Source: Mycobacterium gordonae | Lineage (GTDB): Bacteria; Actinomycetota; Actinomycetes; Mycobacteriales; Mycobacteriaceae | DNA length: 64,000 nt | Assembly (NCBI RefSeq): GCF_017086405.1 | Contig: NZ_CP070973.1 | Span: 310,001 to 374,000 of the forward strand | Direction of reading: 5' to 3' | In this document: piece after piece, positions 27,959 through 37,500 of the stretch | Layout of the letters: every line of letters begins with the position of its first letter | Position numbering within the stretch: the stretch's first letter is position 1 | Program-made: the position numbers and the translations under genes | The notes under the pieces: model-generated | What the model saw: the letters and a program-made list of their open reading frames with translations, nothing else | What the model was told of the DNA's origin: nothing | The model's database searches: none

Positions 27959-28657
27959 TCAGGCGGCAGAGCCGTCCGTGGGCCACAGATGACCCCGACG
28001 GCGGCCCCGGGACGCGTTGTCCGGCAACACGATATCGGGTTCGGCGGCCTGCGGCGTCGGCCCGGGCGCCGGGGTGATTCGCCACACAATGGCCGCCAGG
28101 ACCGCGCCCAGCACCACCGGCAGGTGGGTCAGGATCCGTCCGAGGGTGACGGCACCCGAGGCCGCATCGACGGCGACGTAGACGGCCAGCACGGCGACGA
28201 ACGCCGTCAGTACACCGGCGAGGCCGGCGGCCGCGGCCGGCCACAGCGCGGCGACCACCATGGCGACCCCAAGGGCGACGGACCATGCCGTGGACTCGTG
28301 GAGCAGATGGTTGGTGCCGTCCATCCCGTGGTGCAACCCCACGTCTAGGCCCGTGCCCTGCACGACTGCCAGGACGATCTGGGCAGCGCCGACGCCCAGC
28401 AATGCCCAGCGCTGCCAACTCAGTGCGAAGCGTCGCCGTCGTGTCGCCCGCTGAACGCCGATCGGGCCCACCGGCGCGATGACCGGCCGGGACTCCACCA
28501 GGCGGCGCAGCTGACGGGCCTGAAGACCGACTTGGTCAAACCATTCGCGACAAGCAGCGCACTCGTCAAGGTGTTGATCGACCCGGACCGACGGAACGGG
28601 CTCGCGCTCGCCGTCGAGCCGCGCCGACAGCGCTTCGCGCGCCACCTCGCAATCCAT
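27959..28657 (-). CDS. ZAS-type membrane anti-sigma factor (Rv0093c-like)
   Basis: The 232-residue protein begins MDCEVAREALSARLDGE and has a zinc-binding H-x3-C-x2-C (HLDECAACREW), the mark of ZAS anti-sigma factors. After residue 80 there are several membrane helices (RWALLGVGAAQIVLAVVQG; AWSVALGVAMVVAALWPAA; VLTAFVAVLAVYVAVDAA). Its first membrane loop is His-rich (GLHHGMDGTNHLLHES) and could bind metal. Beside sigC and under a SigC-type promoter, it is most simply the SigC anti-sigma factor in a feedback loop; this pairing is inferred. It is convergent with ctpA, with two bases between stops. Confidence 0.85.
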   Translation of the reverse strand: MDCEVAREALSARLDGEREPVPSVRVDQHLDECAACREWFDQVGLQARQLRRLVESRPVIAPVGPIGVQRATRRRRFALSWQRWALLGVGAAQIVLAVVQGTGLDVGLHHGMDGTNHLLHESTAWSVALGVAMVVAALWPAAAAGLAGVLTAFVAVLAVYVAVDAASGAVTLGRILTHLPVVLGAVLAAIVWRITPAPGPTPQAAEPDIVLPDNASRGRRRGHLWPTDGSAA

Positions 28658-28665
28658 GCCTTAAT

Positions 28666-28693
28666 AGTCGCGCATGACCGGCGATTTGTTCCC
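28666..28693 (-). promoter_or_regulatory. SigC-type promoter upstream of the anti-sigma gene
   Basis: On the minus strand GGGAAC (28693-28688), 16 bases, then GCGACT (28671-28666). The ATG follows eight bases after, so the message would be nearly or fully leaderless. It is the third copy of the shared element in the cluster. Confidence 0.68.
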
Positions 28694-28712
28694 AGCCTGT
28701 CACCGCCTCCCG

Positions 28713-29522
28713 CTATCTGAATTCGACGAGCGTGTTGGGGGCCCGGAGCCGGTCGAACGCAGAAAGCCGGTAGGTGAGCGCGACCACCTTGGGGAGGAAC
28801 CGACCGCGCGCCAACGGTGCCGGCAGCTCTCGAACCGCGTGGACCCCGGGCACAGCAGACAATTCGGCGTAGTGGTTGGCGGTGAACCAGAAGGGCATCG
28901 GCGGCGCCGTGTAGAACTCGCTGAGTTTGAAGCCGCGCCGCCTGGAATACACGCTCAGCAGCCACGGAATGCTGTCAAAGACCAACCGGCCGCCGGGAAA
29001 TCGGCGGGCGCAGGCCTCGATCAGATCGAATACGGTTGCTCGGTCGAAATATTGGAGCAGACCTTCGGCGGTGATCAGCACGCCGTTGCCGGCATCCACC
29101 CGATCCATCCATGAGTAATCGAGTGCGGACTGGGCGCAATACCGCAACCGCTCGGATGCCGGCAACAGCTGTTCGCGTATCTGCACGATCGGCTCGAGAT
29201 CCACCGACAGCCAGCTCAGTTCGCCGTTGTCGAGGCGCCAGAAGCTGGTCTGCAGCCCTTCGGCCAGCGCGACGATAGTCGCTCGCGGGTGGGTGGTCAG
29301 GAATTCGCGTGCGGCGTTGTCGAAAGCCAGCGCCCGCAGGGCCGTCGCCTGATGGGTCCGGCCGAAATGCTGGTAGTCGTAGTCGATGCGGTCGCGCAAG
29401 GCGATGGCCATCGGATCGTCGATGACGCCGTCCGGCCGGGCGGCCTCGGTGGCTCGCTGATGCAGCGTGAGCAGTGCGGTCTCGGATATCCCGTCGAGGT
29501 GACGGGCGTCGAACGCTGGCAT
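28713..29522 (-). CDS. LCM/TcmP-type SAM-dependent methyltransferase
   Basis: The 269-residue protein has the family pattern DDPMAIALRDRIDYDY, ATIVALAEGLQTSFWRLD (SAM site), and ITAEGLLQYFDRATVFDLIE, as in leucine carboxyl methyltransferase-like or polyketide O-methyltransferases. It lies inside the copper/chalkophore region between the anti-sigma gene and PPE1. In M. tuberculosis this position is recalled as holding REP13E12 genes instead. A role in modifying the isonitrile product is possible but not shown. Its start is close to the PPE1 promoter on the other strand. Confidence 0.78.
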   Translation of the reverse strand: MPAFDARHLDGISETALLTLHQRATEAARPDGVIDDPMAIALRDRIDYDYQHFGRTHQATALRALAFDNAAREFLTTHPRATIVALAEGLQTSFWRLDNGELSWLSVDLEPIVQIREQLLPASERLRYCAQSALDYSWMDRVDAGNGVLITAEGLLQYFDRATVFDLIEACARRFPGGRLVFDSIPWLLSVYSRRRGFKLSEFYTAPPMPFWFTANHYAELSAVPGVHAVRELPAPLARGRFLPKVVALTYRLSAFDRLRAPNTLVEFR

Positions 29523-29553
29523 GGCTCAGACAGTACTGATCGCCAGAACGTGC

Positions 29554-29581
29554 GGGAACTTCTGAAGTGCCGGCGACGACT
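29554..29581 (+). promoter_or_regulatory. SigC-type promoter upstream of PPE1 and the chalkophore genes
   Basis: GGGAAC (29554-29559), 16 bases, then ACGACT (29576-29581). Both boxes and the spacing equal those before ctpA, and the similarity extends one base past the -35 box. Transcription would start near 29588 and could run through PPE1 into the biosynthetic genes. Confidence 0.7.
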
Positions 29582-29667
29582 AACAAACCACGGGGCAAAG
29601 CAAGTCGATGTCCGCCTCGCGCAATCGATCCAAGCGAGGAGGTGGCAGCCTGACCGGCCCGATATGG

Positions 29668-31077
29668 ATGGCCCTGCCTCCGGAGGAGCATTCGGCCCTG
29701 TTGCATGCCGGGCTGGGTCCAGGATCGATGCTGCTCGCCGCTCAACAGTGGCGAGAACTCAGCGGTCACTACAGTGTCGCGGCCGCCGAGTTGAGCCAGC
29801 TGCTCGCCGACGTGCAGGACGGCAGCTGGCAGGGCAGCAGCGCTGCCAGGTATGTCGCCGCGCACGGGCCTTACCTCGCGTGGCTCGAACAGGCGGCCGC
29901 CGACAGCGCGAGCGCCGCCGCACAGCACGAAACGGCTGCCGTCGCATATAGCGCCGCCGTCGCCGCCATGCCGACCCTGGCCGAATTAGCGGCCAATCAT
30001 GCAGTTCACGGCGTCCTGGTCGCCACGAACTTCTTCGGCGTGAACACCGTCCCCATCGCCCTTAACGAGGCCGACTACGTCCGAATGTGGATCCAAGCCG
30101 CCGAGACCATGACCGGTTATCAGGCCGCCACCACGGGGGCGTTGGCGGCAACGCCGACGACTCCACCGGCACCCCCCATCCGGGCGGCCGGTGCGGAGAC
30201 TCAAGCAGCCCCGGCGGCCCCGTCGGATTGGATCGCGCAACTCATCGCGGATCTGGAACAGCTCATCGCCAACCCGTATCAGTTTTTCCTGAACTTTTTC
30301 CAGCAACTCGGGTTCAGTCCCGCCACCACCGTTGTCCTGGCGGTGATCGCGCTGTTCCTGTACGACCTGCTCTGGTACCCGTACTACGCCTCGTATTCCC
30401 TTCTGCTGCTGCCGTTTTTCACACCCGCCCTGAGCGCACTGAGCGTGCTCAGGCTGCTGCTTCCCTTCCTGAACAGCGAGCTGCCGGCGGGTCTGGTGCC
30501 GGTAACCGCCGCAGCGGGTGCTGCCCCTCATGTCGATTCGATCACGAACGTCGTTGTCGCGCCTACTCTTACGACAGCGTCCGCATCCAGCTCGCCGGCC
30601 GGTAATCCAGCGCCTAGCGTGACGGCGTCGGCCCCGGCGACCACCCCGACGCCGGCGTCTGCGATCAGTTACGCCGTGCCCGGCCTGACACCGCCCGGGG
30701 TCGGCGCCGGCCCCAGAGTGGGAGCCAAGGCGCCGGCCAGTATGCCGGACGCCGTCGACGCCGCGGCGCCAGCCCGGCTCGCCGCCGCGCGAGCCCAGAG
30801 TCGGCGCCGGCGAAGGGTCACGGTCGGAGTGCGGGGCCACCGGGACGAGTTCCTCGATGCCACAATGGAAATGGACGATGACCCCACGTCCGGCTCGGAG
30901 TCCGAGCCGAGCTCCGTAGGCGCGCGGGGAGCAGGTGGGCTCGGCTTCACCGGTACCGCGGCGACAAGGGCCCAAGCGCCGTCAGGAATCACCCAGCTGA
31001 CTTCCGACGGGTCGAGCGTCACCGCCCCACTGCTGCCTGCCACGTGGCCGACCGACGCGAACCTCGGACGCCGATGA
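29668..31077 (+). CDS. PPE1: PPE-family protein PPE1
   Basis: The protein of 469 residues is a clear PPE1 orthologue: MALPPEEHSALLHAGLGPGS, SWQG, HGPYLAWLEQ, ATNFFGVNTVPIALNEADYV, then a hydrophobic middle (LWYPYYASYSLLLLPFFTP) and a low-complexity tail. I use the ATG at 29668 because it matches the family start; an in-frame ATG at 29608 is closer to the promoter and would add 20 residues. PPE proteins are secreted by type VII systems and some form outer-membrane channels. As first gene of the chalkophore operon it probably moves the product or its copper complex across the outer layer. Confidence 0.88.
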   Translation: MALPPEEHSALLHAGLGPGSMLLAAQQWRELSGHYSVAAAELSQLLADVQDGSWQGSSAARYVAAHGPYLAWLEQAAADSASAAAQHETAAVAYSAAVAAMPTLAELAANHAVHGVLVATNFFGVNTVPIALNEADYVRMWIQAAETMTGYQAATTGALAATPTTPPAPPIRAAGAETQAAPAAPSDWIAQLIADLEQLIANPYQFFLNFFQQLGFSPATTVVLAVIALFLYDLLWYPYYASYSLLLLPFFTPALSALSVLRLLLPFLNSELPAGLVPVTAAAGAAPHVDSITNVVVAPTLTTASASSSPAGNPAPSVTASAPATTPTPASAISYAVPGLTPPGVGAGPRVGAKAPASMPDAVDAAAPARLAAARAQSRRRRRVTVGVRGHRDEFLDATMEMDDDPTSGSESEPSSVGARGAGGLGFTGTAATRAQAPSGITQLTSDGSSVTAPLLPATWPTDANLGRR

Positions 31078-31201
31078 TGCGGACTCCCATGGGGCCTCCT
31101 TCGAGGATTGCGCAAGAAACGGACCAGCGACTGCTGACACCCCCGGTTTATCTCAAGCCGCGCCGCCCAGCGACACGGCGACATCATCTAATAATTCAGC
31201 T

Positions 31202-31230
31202 GATAAGGGGGGGTGGACTATCCCGTTATC
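31202..31230 (+). promoter_or_regulatory. Stem-loop in the leader of the isonitrile oxygenase gene
   Basis: GATAA-G-GGG (31202-31210) pairs with CCC-G-TTATC (31222-31230) around an 11-base loop, with one G-G mismatch. It sits in a 202-base gap that is clearly AT-rich for this genome. It could be a processing site, attenuator or weak terminator between PPE1 and the biosynthetic genes. Confidence 0.35.
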
Positions 31231-31279
31231 TGCAAGCGCAGCCCTGACCCATTTATCTACCAGACAGGAAAGACGGTCG

Positions 31280-32149
31280 ATGACACTTAATGTGAAAGGC
31301 GAGGGACTCGGTGCTCAGGTCACCGGACTGGATCCCGCAAACCTGCATGATCTGTCCACCGAGGAAATTCGTGAGATCGTGTACGTCAATAAACTGGTCG
31401 TCCTCAAAGACGTCCATCCGACTCCGGAACAATTCATCGCGCTCGGCCGGATAGTCGGACAAATCGTGCCTTACTACGAACCCGTCTATCATCACCATGA
31501 GCACCCGGAAATCTTCGTTTCGTCCACCGAGGAAGGGCAGGGCGTTCCGAAGACCGGCGCATTCTGGCACATCGACTACATGTTCATGCCGGAGCCGTTC
31601 GCGTTCTCCATGGTGCTGCCGCTGACCGTGCCGGGTCCCGACCGGGGTACCTACTTCATCGACCTCACCGAGGTATGGGAGTCGCTGCCGGCCACAGCGC
31701 AGGACCCGGTTCGGGGCACCTTCAGCACCCACGATCCCCGGCGCCACATCAAGATTCGGCCGCGTGACGTCTACCGGCCGATCGGCGAGGTCTGGGACGA
31801 GATCAACCGAACCACGCCCCCGATCAAGTGGCCGACGGTGATCCGCCACCCGCACACTGGGCAGGAAATCCTCTACATCTGCGCAACCGGCACCACGAAG
31901 ATCGAGGACCACGCCGGGAACCTGCTCGACCCGGTCATTCTGCACGGCCTGATGGAGGCGACGGGCCAACTCGACACCGAATACACATCGCCTTTTATTC
32001 ACACCCAGCACTACGAAGTCGGCGACATCATTTTGTGGGACAACCGTGCTCTCATGCACCGCGCAAAACACGGCACGGCCGCAGGTCATCTGACGACCCA
32101 CCGGCTGACGATGCTGGACGGACTCAAGACACCGGGATATGCGGTATGA
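31280..32149 (+). CDS. Fe(II)/2-oxoglutarate-dependent isonitrile-forming oxygenase (Rv0097-like)
   Basis: The 289-residue protein has a TauD-fold: the iron motif H-x-D in AFWHIDYMFMPEP, the distal His in DNRALMHRAKHG, and an Arg after it (TTHRLTM). Its length equals Rv0097. In the isonitrile lipopeptide pathway this enzyme oxidatively decarboxylates a beta-(carboxymethylamino) fatty acyl intermediate to the isonitrile, the metal-binding group. The ribosome site is CAGGAAAG. Its stop overlaps the next start by four bases (ATGA). Confidence 0.9.
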   Translation: MTLNVKGEGLGAQVTGLDPANLHDLSTEEIREIVYVNKLVVLKDVHPTPEQFIALGRIVGQIVPYYEPVYHHHEHPEIFVSSTEEGQGVPKTGAFWHIDYMFMPEPFAFSMVLPLTVPGPDRGTYFIDLTEVWESLPATAQDPVRGTFSTHDPRRHIKIRPRDVYRPIGEVWDEINRTTPPIKWPTVIRHPHTGQEILYICATGTTKIEDHAGNLLDPVILHGLMEATGQLDTEYTSPFIHTQHYEVGDIILWDNRALMHRAKHGTAAGHLTTHRLTMLDGLKTPGYAV

Positions 32150-32709
32150 GTACCATCACTTTGTCCCCTTCCGCGCTGACGCGAACCGAATTCTCCGATA
32201 TCAGCGACACCGCTTTCATCGATGAGCATTTGCTGGTCAAGGTGCTCGACCCGTACGAATACAAAGGCTGCCGTTACCTCATCGACGCGAGTTACCGGGC
32301 CACGGCGGACTCGGTACTCGCCTACGGGAATTTCAGTATCAGTGAGCCCGCCTATATCCGAAGCACCGGCCACTTCAATGCCGCGGAACTAATTCTGTGC
32401 TTCAACCAGCTCGCGTACAGCGCTTTCGCGCCGGCGATCCTCAACGAGGAGATCCCGGTGCTTCGGGGCTGGTCGATCTCCGACTACTTCGACCACCAGC
32501 TGCCCAGCATGTTGATCAAGAACACCGCCTCGCGTTTCAAGAGAATGATTCACGCCCAGAAGTTCTCGGCGCGGCTGCTCTGCCAGGACTTCGAGGTGAT
32601 CGATCGGAATCTGCGTTACCTCTCGATCAAGTGCGCGATCGAGTTCTGGGACGAATACGGCGGCACCGCGTCCGGCGAAGTCGAGCTGGCAGCCCTCAAC
32701 ATCCCGTAA
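32146..32709 (+). CDS. fcoT: FcoT-type hotdog enzyme (Rv0098-like)
   Basis: This 187-residue protein matches FcoT along its length (HLLVKVLDPYEYKGCRYLID, YGNFSISEPAYIRSTGHFNA, ELILCFNQLAYSAF). Originally described as a long-chain acyl-CoA thioesterase, in the isonitrile pathway the homologous ScoD-type enzyme adds glycine to an alpha,beta-unsaturated acyl thioester and releases it. The ATG at 32146 overlaps the oxygenase stop, so the two are coupled. Confidence 0.88.
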   Translation: MSTITLSPSALTRTEFSDISDTAFIDEHLLVKVLDPYEYKGCRYLIDASYRATADSVLAYGNFSISEPAYIRSTGHFNAAELILCFNQLAYSAFAPAILNEEIPVLRGWSISDYFDHQLPSMLIKNTASRFKRMIHAQKFSARLLCQDFEVIDRNLRYLSIKCAIEFWDEYGGTASGEVELAALNIP

Positions 32710-32736
32710 CGCATCACGGAAAGAGGCTGAGAAGTC

Positions 32737-34317
32737 ATGTCTCACTTACCATCAACCGTCCTGGAACGAGTTTTCGAGCGGGCACGGCAGCGGCCGCAGG
32801 CAATCGCCCTCCGCCGGTGCGACGGCAAGAGCGCGCTGCGGTATGCCGAACTGGTGTCCGAAGTGAACGCGCTTGCCGCGGCACTTCGCGCGCAGTCGGT
32901 CTCCCCGGGTTCTCGCATACTTGTCCTCTCGGACAACGGACCCGAGACCTACCTGTCGGTACTGGCCTGCGCGAAACTCGGAGCGATCGCTGTCCTGGCC
33001 GACGGCAGTCTGCCGCCGGCCACCATCGATCGTTTCGGCGAAATCACCGACCCGAGCGCAATGCTCGTCGCACCCGGGAGCAGGGCCGAGTTGTCCGCGC
33101 TGTCACAGAAGCTGCACTCTATACCGGCGGTGGAGGTCGAACTCAACACCCACGCCGGGAACATCGCCTCCTCGCTTGACGATTACCGATGCCCGGAACG
33201 TGGTGCCGACGATCCGCTGGCCATGATCTTCACCAGCGGGACTACCGGCGAGCCGAAGGCCGTACTCCTGGCCAACCGCACCTTCTACGCCGTCCAGGAC
33301 ATCCTGCGTGAATCCGGCCTGAACTGGGTCAGTTGGGTGGACGGTGAGACCACCTACTCGCCGCTGCCGGCGACCCACATCGGCGGATTGTGGTGGATAC
33401 TGACCTGTTTGATGCGCGGCGGGCTGTGCATCACCGGCGGTGAGAACACCACTTCGTTGCTGGAGATCCTCAGCACGAACGAGGTCGCGACGACTTGTGT
33501 GGTCCCGACCTTGCTGTCCAAACTGATCGCCGAACTGAAGGCAACCGACGAGAAGGTGCCGTCGCTGCGCCTGCTCGGGTATGGCGGGTCACGGGCGATC
33601 GCGGCCGACGTCCGGTTCATCGAGGCGCTGGGCGTGCGCACCGCGCAGGTCTACGGTCTGAGCGAAACGGGTTGCACCGCTTTATGTCTGCCGACCGACG
33701 AAGATTCGATCGGCAAGATCGAGGCGGGTGCGGTGGGACTTCCCTATCCCGGAGTCGAGGTGTATCTGGCAGGTCCGGACGGATCCGGGCCCACACAGGG
33801 TGCGGCACCGGGCGCATCCTTCGGCACACTCTGGATCAAGTCTCCGGCAAACATGTTGGGGTACTGGAATAATCCCGAGCGCACCCGGGAGGTTCTCGTC
33901 GACGGATGGGTCAACACCGGCGACCTGCTCGAGCGTCACGAGGACGGCTTCTTCTACATCAAGGGCAGATCGTCGGAGATGTTCATCTGCGGTGGTGTGA
34001 ACATCGCGCCCGATGAGGTCGACCGGATCGCGGAAGGCGCCGAGGGTGTCCGCGAAGCCGCGTGCTACGAAATTCCGGACCCGGAATTCGGGGCCCTGGT
34101 AGGTCTGGCTGTGGTGCCGTCGGCGGAGCTGGACGAGCCGGCAGCCCGCAAGCTCAAGCAATTGATCGCGGCACGCTTCCGGCACCAGTCGGAGTCGATG
34201 GCGCGACCCTCGACGATCGCCATCGTCTCCGAGATCCCACGAACCCAGTCCGGCAAGGTGATGCGGGCCTCACTGGCCGCTTCGGTCGGCACCATCGGGG
34301 TGGCCGCTCGTGGCTGA
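32737..34317 (+). CDS. fadD10: Fatty acyl-AMP ligase FadD10
   Basis: The 526-residue adenylate-forming enzyme has the P-loop-like motif IFTSGTTGEPK, YGLSETG, and the C-terminal catalytic lysine in RTQSGKVMR. By position and sequence it is FadD10, which activates the fatty acid as acyl-AMP and passes it to the acyl carrier protein encoded next. The start has a purine-rich site (GGAAAGAGG). Its end overlaps the ACP start by eight bases. Confidence 0.9.
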   Translation: MSHLPSTVLERVFERARQRPQAIALRRCDGKSALRYAELVSEVNALAAALRAQSVSPGSRILVLSDNGPETYLSVLACAKLGAIAVLADGSLPPATIDRFGEITDPSAMLVAPGSRAELSALSQKLHSIPAVEVELNTHAGNIASSLDDYRCPERGADDPLAMIFTSGTTGEPKAVLLANRTFYAVQDILRESGLNWVSWVDGETTYSPLPATHIGGLWWILTCLMRGGLCITGGENTTSLLEILSTNEVATTCVVPTLLSKLIAELKATDEKVPSLRLLGYGGSRAIAADVRFIEALGVRTAQVYGLSETGCTALCLPTDEDSIGKIEAGAVGLPYPGVEVYLAGPDGSGPTQGAAPGASFGTLWIKSPANMLGYWNNPERTREVLVDGWVNTGDLLERHEDGFFYIKGRSSEMFICGGVNIAPDEVDRIAEGAEGVREAACYEIPDPEFGALVGLAVVPSAELDEPAARKLKQLIAARFRHQSESMARPSTIAIVSEIPRTQSGKVMRASLAASVGTIGVAARG

Positions 34318-34555
34318 GACAATCAGGGAGAGGATTCTCACTGCGGTGTGCGATGTCTTGTACATAGATGAAGCGGAACTGCACGATGGCGACCGCACCG
34401 ATCTTCGGGACCTCGGGCTGGATTCCGTCCGCTTTGTGCTGCTGATGAAGAAGCTGGGCGTGGACCGGGAATCCGACGTGCCGTCCCGCCTGGCAGGTGA
34501 TCTCTCGATCGCTGGATGGGTTCGGGAGCTGGAGAATCTGTGTGAGCGCGCCTGA
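34310..34555 (+). CDS. Acyl carrier protein of the chalkophore pathway (Rv0100-like)
   Basis: The 81-residue protein has the phosphopantetheine site LGLDSVRFVLLMKKL. It begins at a GTG within the end of fadD10 and overlaps the NRPS start by 14 bases, which gives tight translational coupling. It carries the fatty acyl chain during glycine addition and isonitrile formation and hands it to the NRPS condensation domain. Confidence 0.9.
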   Translation: MAETIRERILTAVCDVLYIDEAELHDGDRTDLRDLGLDSVRFVLLMKKLGVDRESDVPSRLAGDLSIAGWVRELENLCERA

Positions 34556-37500
34556 TATCTGGGTTGACCGCATCCCGCTGAGCAGATCGCAGCAGAACCT
34601 CTACAACGGGGTGCTGCAGGACGGTGATCCGTCGTTGTACCTGATCGGCAAGACGTATCGCTTCCACCCACTGCCGCTGCCGAGATTCCTGGCCGCCCTG
34701 GAGGCGATGGTCTGCCAGAACCCGGTACAGCTCTGCGTTCTGGAAACGCCGACCGCCGACAGTGGATACCCGTATCTCGTGCCGCGCCTGCGGTTCGGCG
34801 ACATCGTACGCGTGCGGTCCGGCGATCCTGCCGGCGCGCACGGCGATTTCGAACTTCCTCGCACCTGGTCCACCGGCATCCTCGATACCGCCCTGGTGCG
34901 GTACACCGTGCGGACGGACCAGAACGGTGACGTGTCCGGACTCGACGTGCATGCGCACCATATCGTGGTCGACGGTGGTGCCACCGCGATCATCGAAGCC
35001 GATCTGGCGCGTCATCTCGCGGCCGCCGGGGCCGATGAATTGCCCTCTGTCACGGTTAATTTGGCCATGGCGGCGGCAGCTCACCGCCGGGAAGAAGCCA
35101 AGGTCGACGAGGCGCTGCAGCGGTTGGGTGCCGCCGTGCAGCGCGAGCTGGCCCAGGATGCTCGCCATGGTGGGGCGGCTCAGAGCTCGCATGCCGCCGG
35201 GGCCGCCGCCAAAGGTGTTCTCCGGGAATCCGTGACAGTCGGCGGCGAGAGGTTCGAAGCGCTTCTTCGCCTCTCCGAGGCGGAGCAGGTACCGCTGAAC
35301 GTGTTGGTGGCCACGGCGGCGCTGGCGGTGGACGCTGGCATGCGGCACAGCACCGACGCACTTCTCGTTCACGCGGTGGACAACCGGTTCGGCGATCCAG
35401 CTCTCGATGTCGCTACCTGCCTGGTGAATTCGGTGGCGCACTCAGTCAGGTTCGCGCCGTTCGCGTCGGTGCGTGACGTGGCTCGGGCGGTTGACCGGGG
35501 CTATGTGAAAGCTGTGCGACGCCGGTGGCTGCGCGAAGAGCATTACCGGCGAATGTATCTGGCGATCAACCGGACCTCCCAGGTCGATGCGCTGACTCTC
35601 AACTTCATCCGCGGGACGTGCGCCCCCGGCCTTCGCCCGTTCTTGGTCGAAGCGCCGGTCGTAACGGATATCGGCCCTGTCGAGGGCAGGACGGTCGCGA
35701 GTGTGCTGGACGAAAGGCAGCGCACCCTGAACCTGGCCATCTGGGATCGCGCGGATCTGCAGAAGTCCAGGGCAGGGCTTCCGGTCGCGGACCGGATCGC
35801 CGCGGCGCTCGAAGTGATGGTGAGCCGGTGGGATCAGCCCATCGCCAAAGCTGTCGGCGAGTGGTTCAAGGTCGGTCCCGACGGCTCCATCGGCCCCAAC
35901 GGCTCCATCGGCCCTGGCGACGTCGAGATCGAGTCGCCCCGGCCGCGCGCCTGGTTTCTGGACGAAGCCGGCGGTGTTCGCGCGGGGCTTCGGCGCCGTG
36001 CGGCGGTCGGGCGCTGGGTTGCCTGGTTGGTGCTCAACGGCGTTGCGCCCGGCGACGTCGTGGTGCTCACCGACGACGACACCGACCGCACCATCGACTG
36101 CCTGATCGCGTGCCACCTCGCGGGCTGCGGATACAGCATCTGCGACACCCCCGAACAACTTTCGGCGCGGGCACAGGCGGTAACCGGGCACGTGGCGGGC
36201 GCGACAGCGCACCTGCTCGACGTTAGCGAGATCGAGCTTCCGACGGCCATGGATGACGACGTGCTGGTCGCCGAGCGTCTTGGGCAGGTGGCACAGGACA
36301 TGTCACTCGACACGAAAACGGCCTATCTCATGCCGACGTCGGGTTCCACCGGGCAGCCCAAGCTGGTCCGAGTCACCCACGGATCACTCGCGTTGTTCTG
36401 CGCCGCGGCGGCCAGAACCTACGGCTGGGGGCCCCGGGACACCGTGCTCCAGTGCGCGCCGCTGACCTCGGACATCAGCGTCGAAGAGATCTTCGGTGCC
36501 GCAATCAGCGGATCGGACCTGGCCCGCACCACGACGATGAAATCGGGCGACCTCGTCGGGCTCACCAGGGATCTGACTGCAACCCGGGCGACGGTCGTCG
36601 ACCTGCCGACCGCGGTGTGGCACCTCTGGTGCGAAGACGGAGAGGCGCTGGACGCAATCCACGGCTCGCGTCTTCGGCAGATCGTCATCGGCGGCGAGGC
36701 CATCCGCCCCGCCGCCGTCGACAAATGGATGAATTCGGCTGCCGCACAACGAATCGCACTGCTATCCAGTTATGGACCCACCGAGACCACCGTGGTGGCA
36801 ACCTATTTGCCGATCGCCTGCGACGGAACGGCCATCGCCACCGAAGCGCGGCAGCGGCTGGGGCGACCGATACTGCCCGGCACGGTGTTCATCGCCTTCG
36901 GCGAGGTCGTCATCGCCGGGGATCTGGTCGCCGCCGGCTACCTCGGGGCCGAGGATCCCAGCTTCGGCACCGTCACCTTCGATGACGGATCGCCGCGCCG
37001 CGCATTCGCCACCGCGGATCGAGTGGTCCTGGACGCAGCAGGATTTCCGGTGTTCGCCGGCCGCAAAGACGACGTCGTCAAGGTCTCCGGCAAACGCATC
37101 GATACCGCGGAGATCGCCCGGCGCATATCCGCGGACGCCGCGATCGGCGACGTCGCCGTCGAGGTGCACAACGGGCGTCTGGGGGTGTGGTTTCAAGCCG
37201 AGCCGAACCGTCAACAGGATGAGGCAAAACGCATCCGAAGCCTGTTGGTGAGCAACGGAATATCCTCCTTCTTCGTGGTCGCAGCGGGGAATATCCCGAG
37301 AAAACCTAACGGCAAACTCGACAGCGAACACCTGCGAGCCATGCCCGAGTTCGCCGACACGGTGCATGATGACACCGAAATGGGACAAACGGCAGCCGAT
37401 CTGGCACGGGTGTGGAGCCGGCACCTCGGGACGGTCATCGAGCCGAACTCCTCGCTGCTGGCCGCGGGCATCGGTTCGTTGGACCTCATCAGAATCCTGC

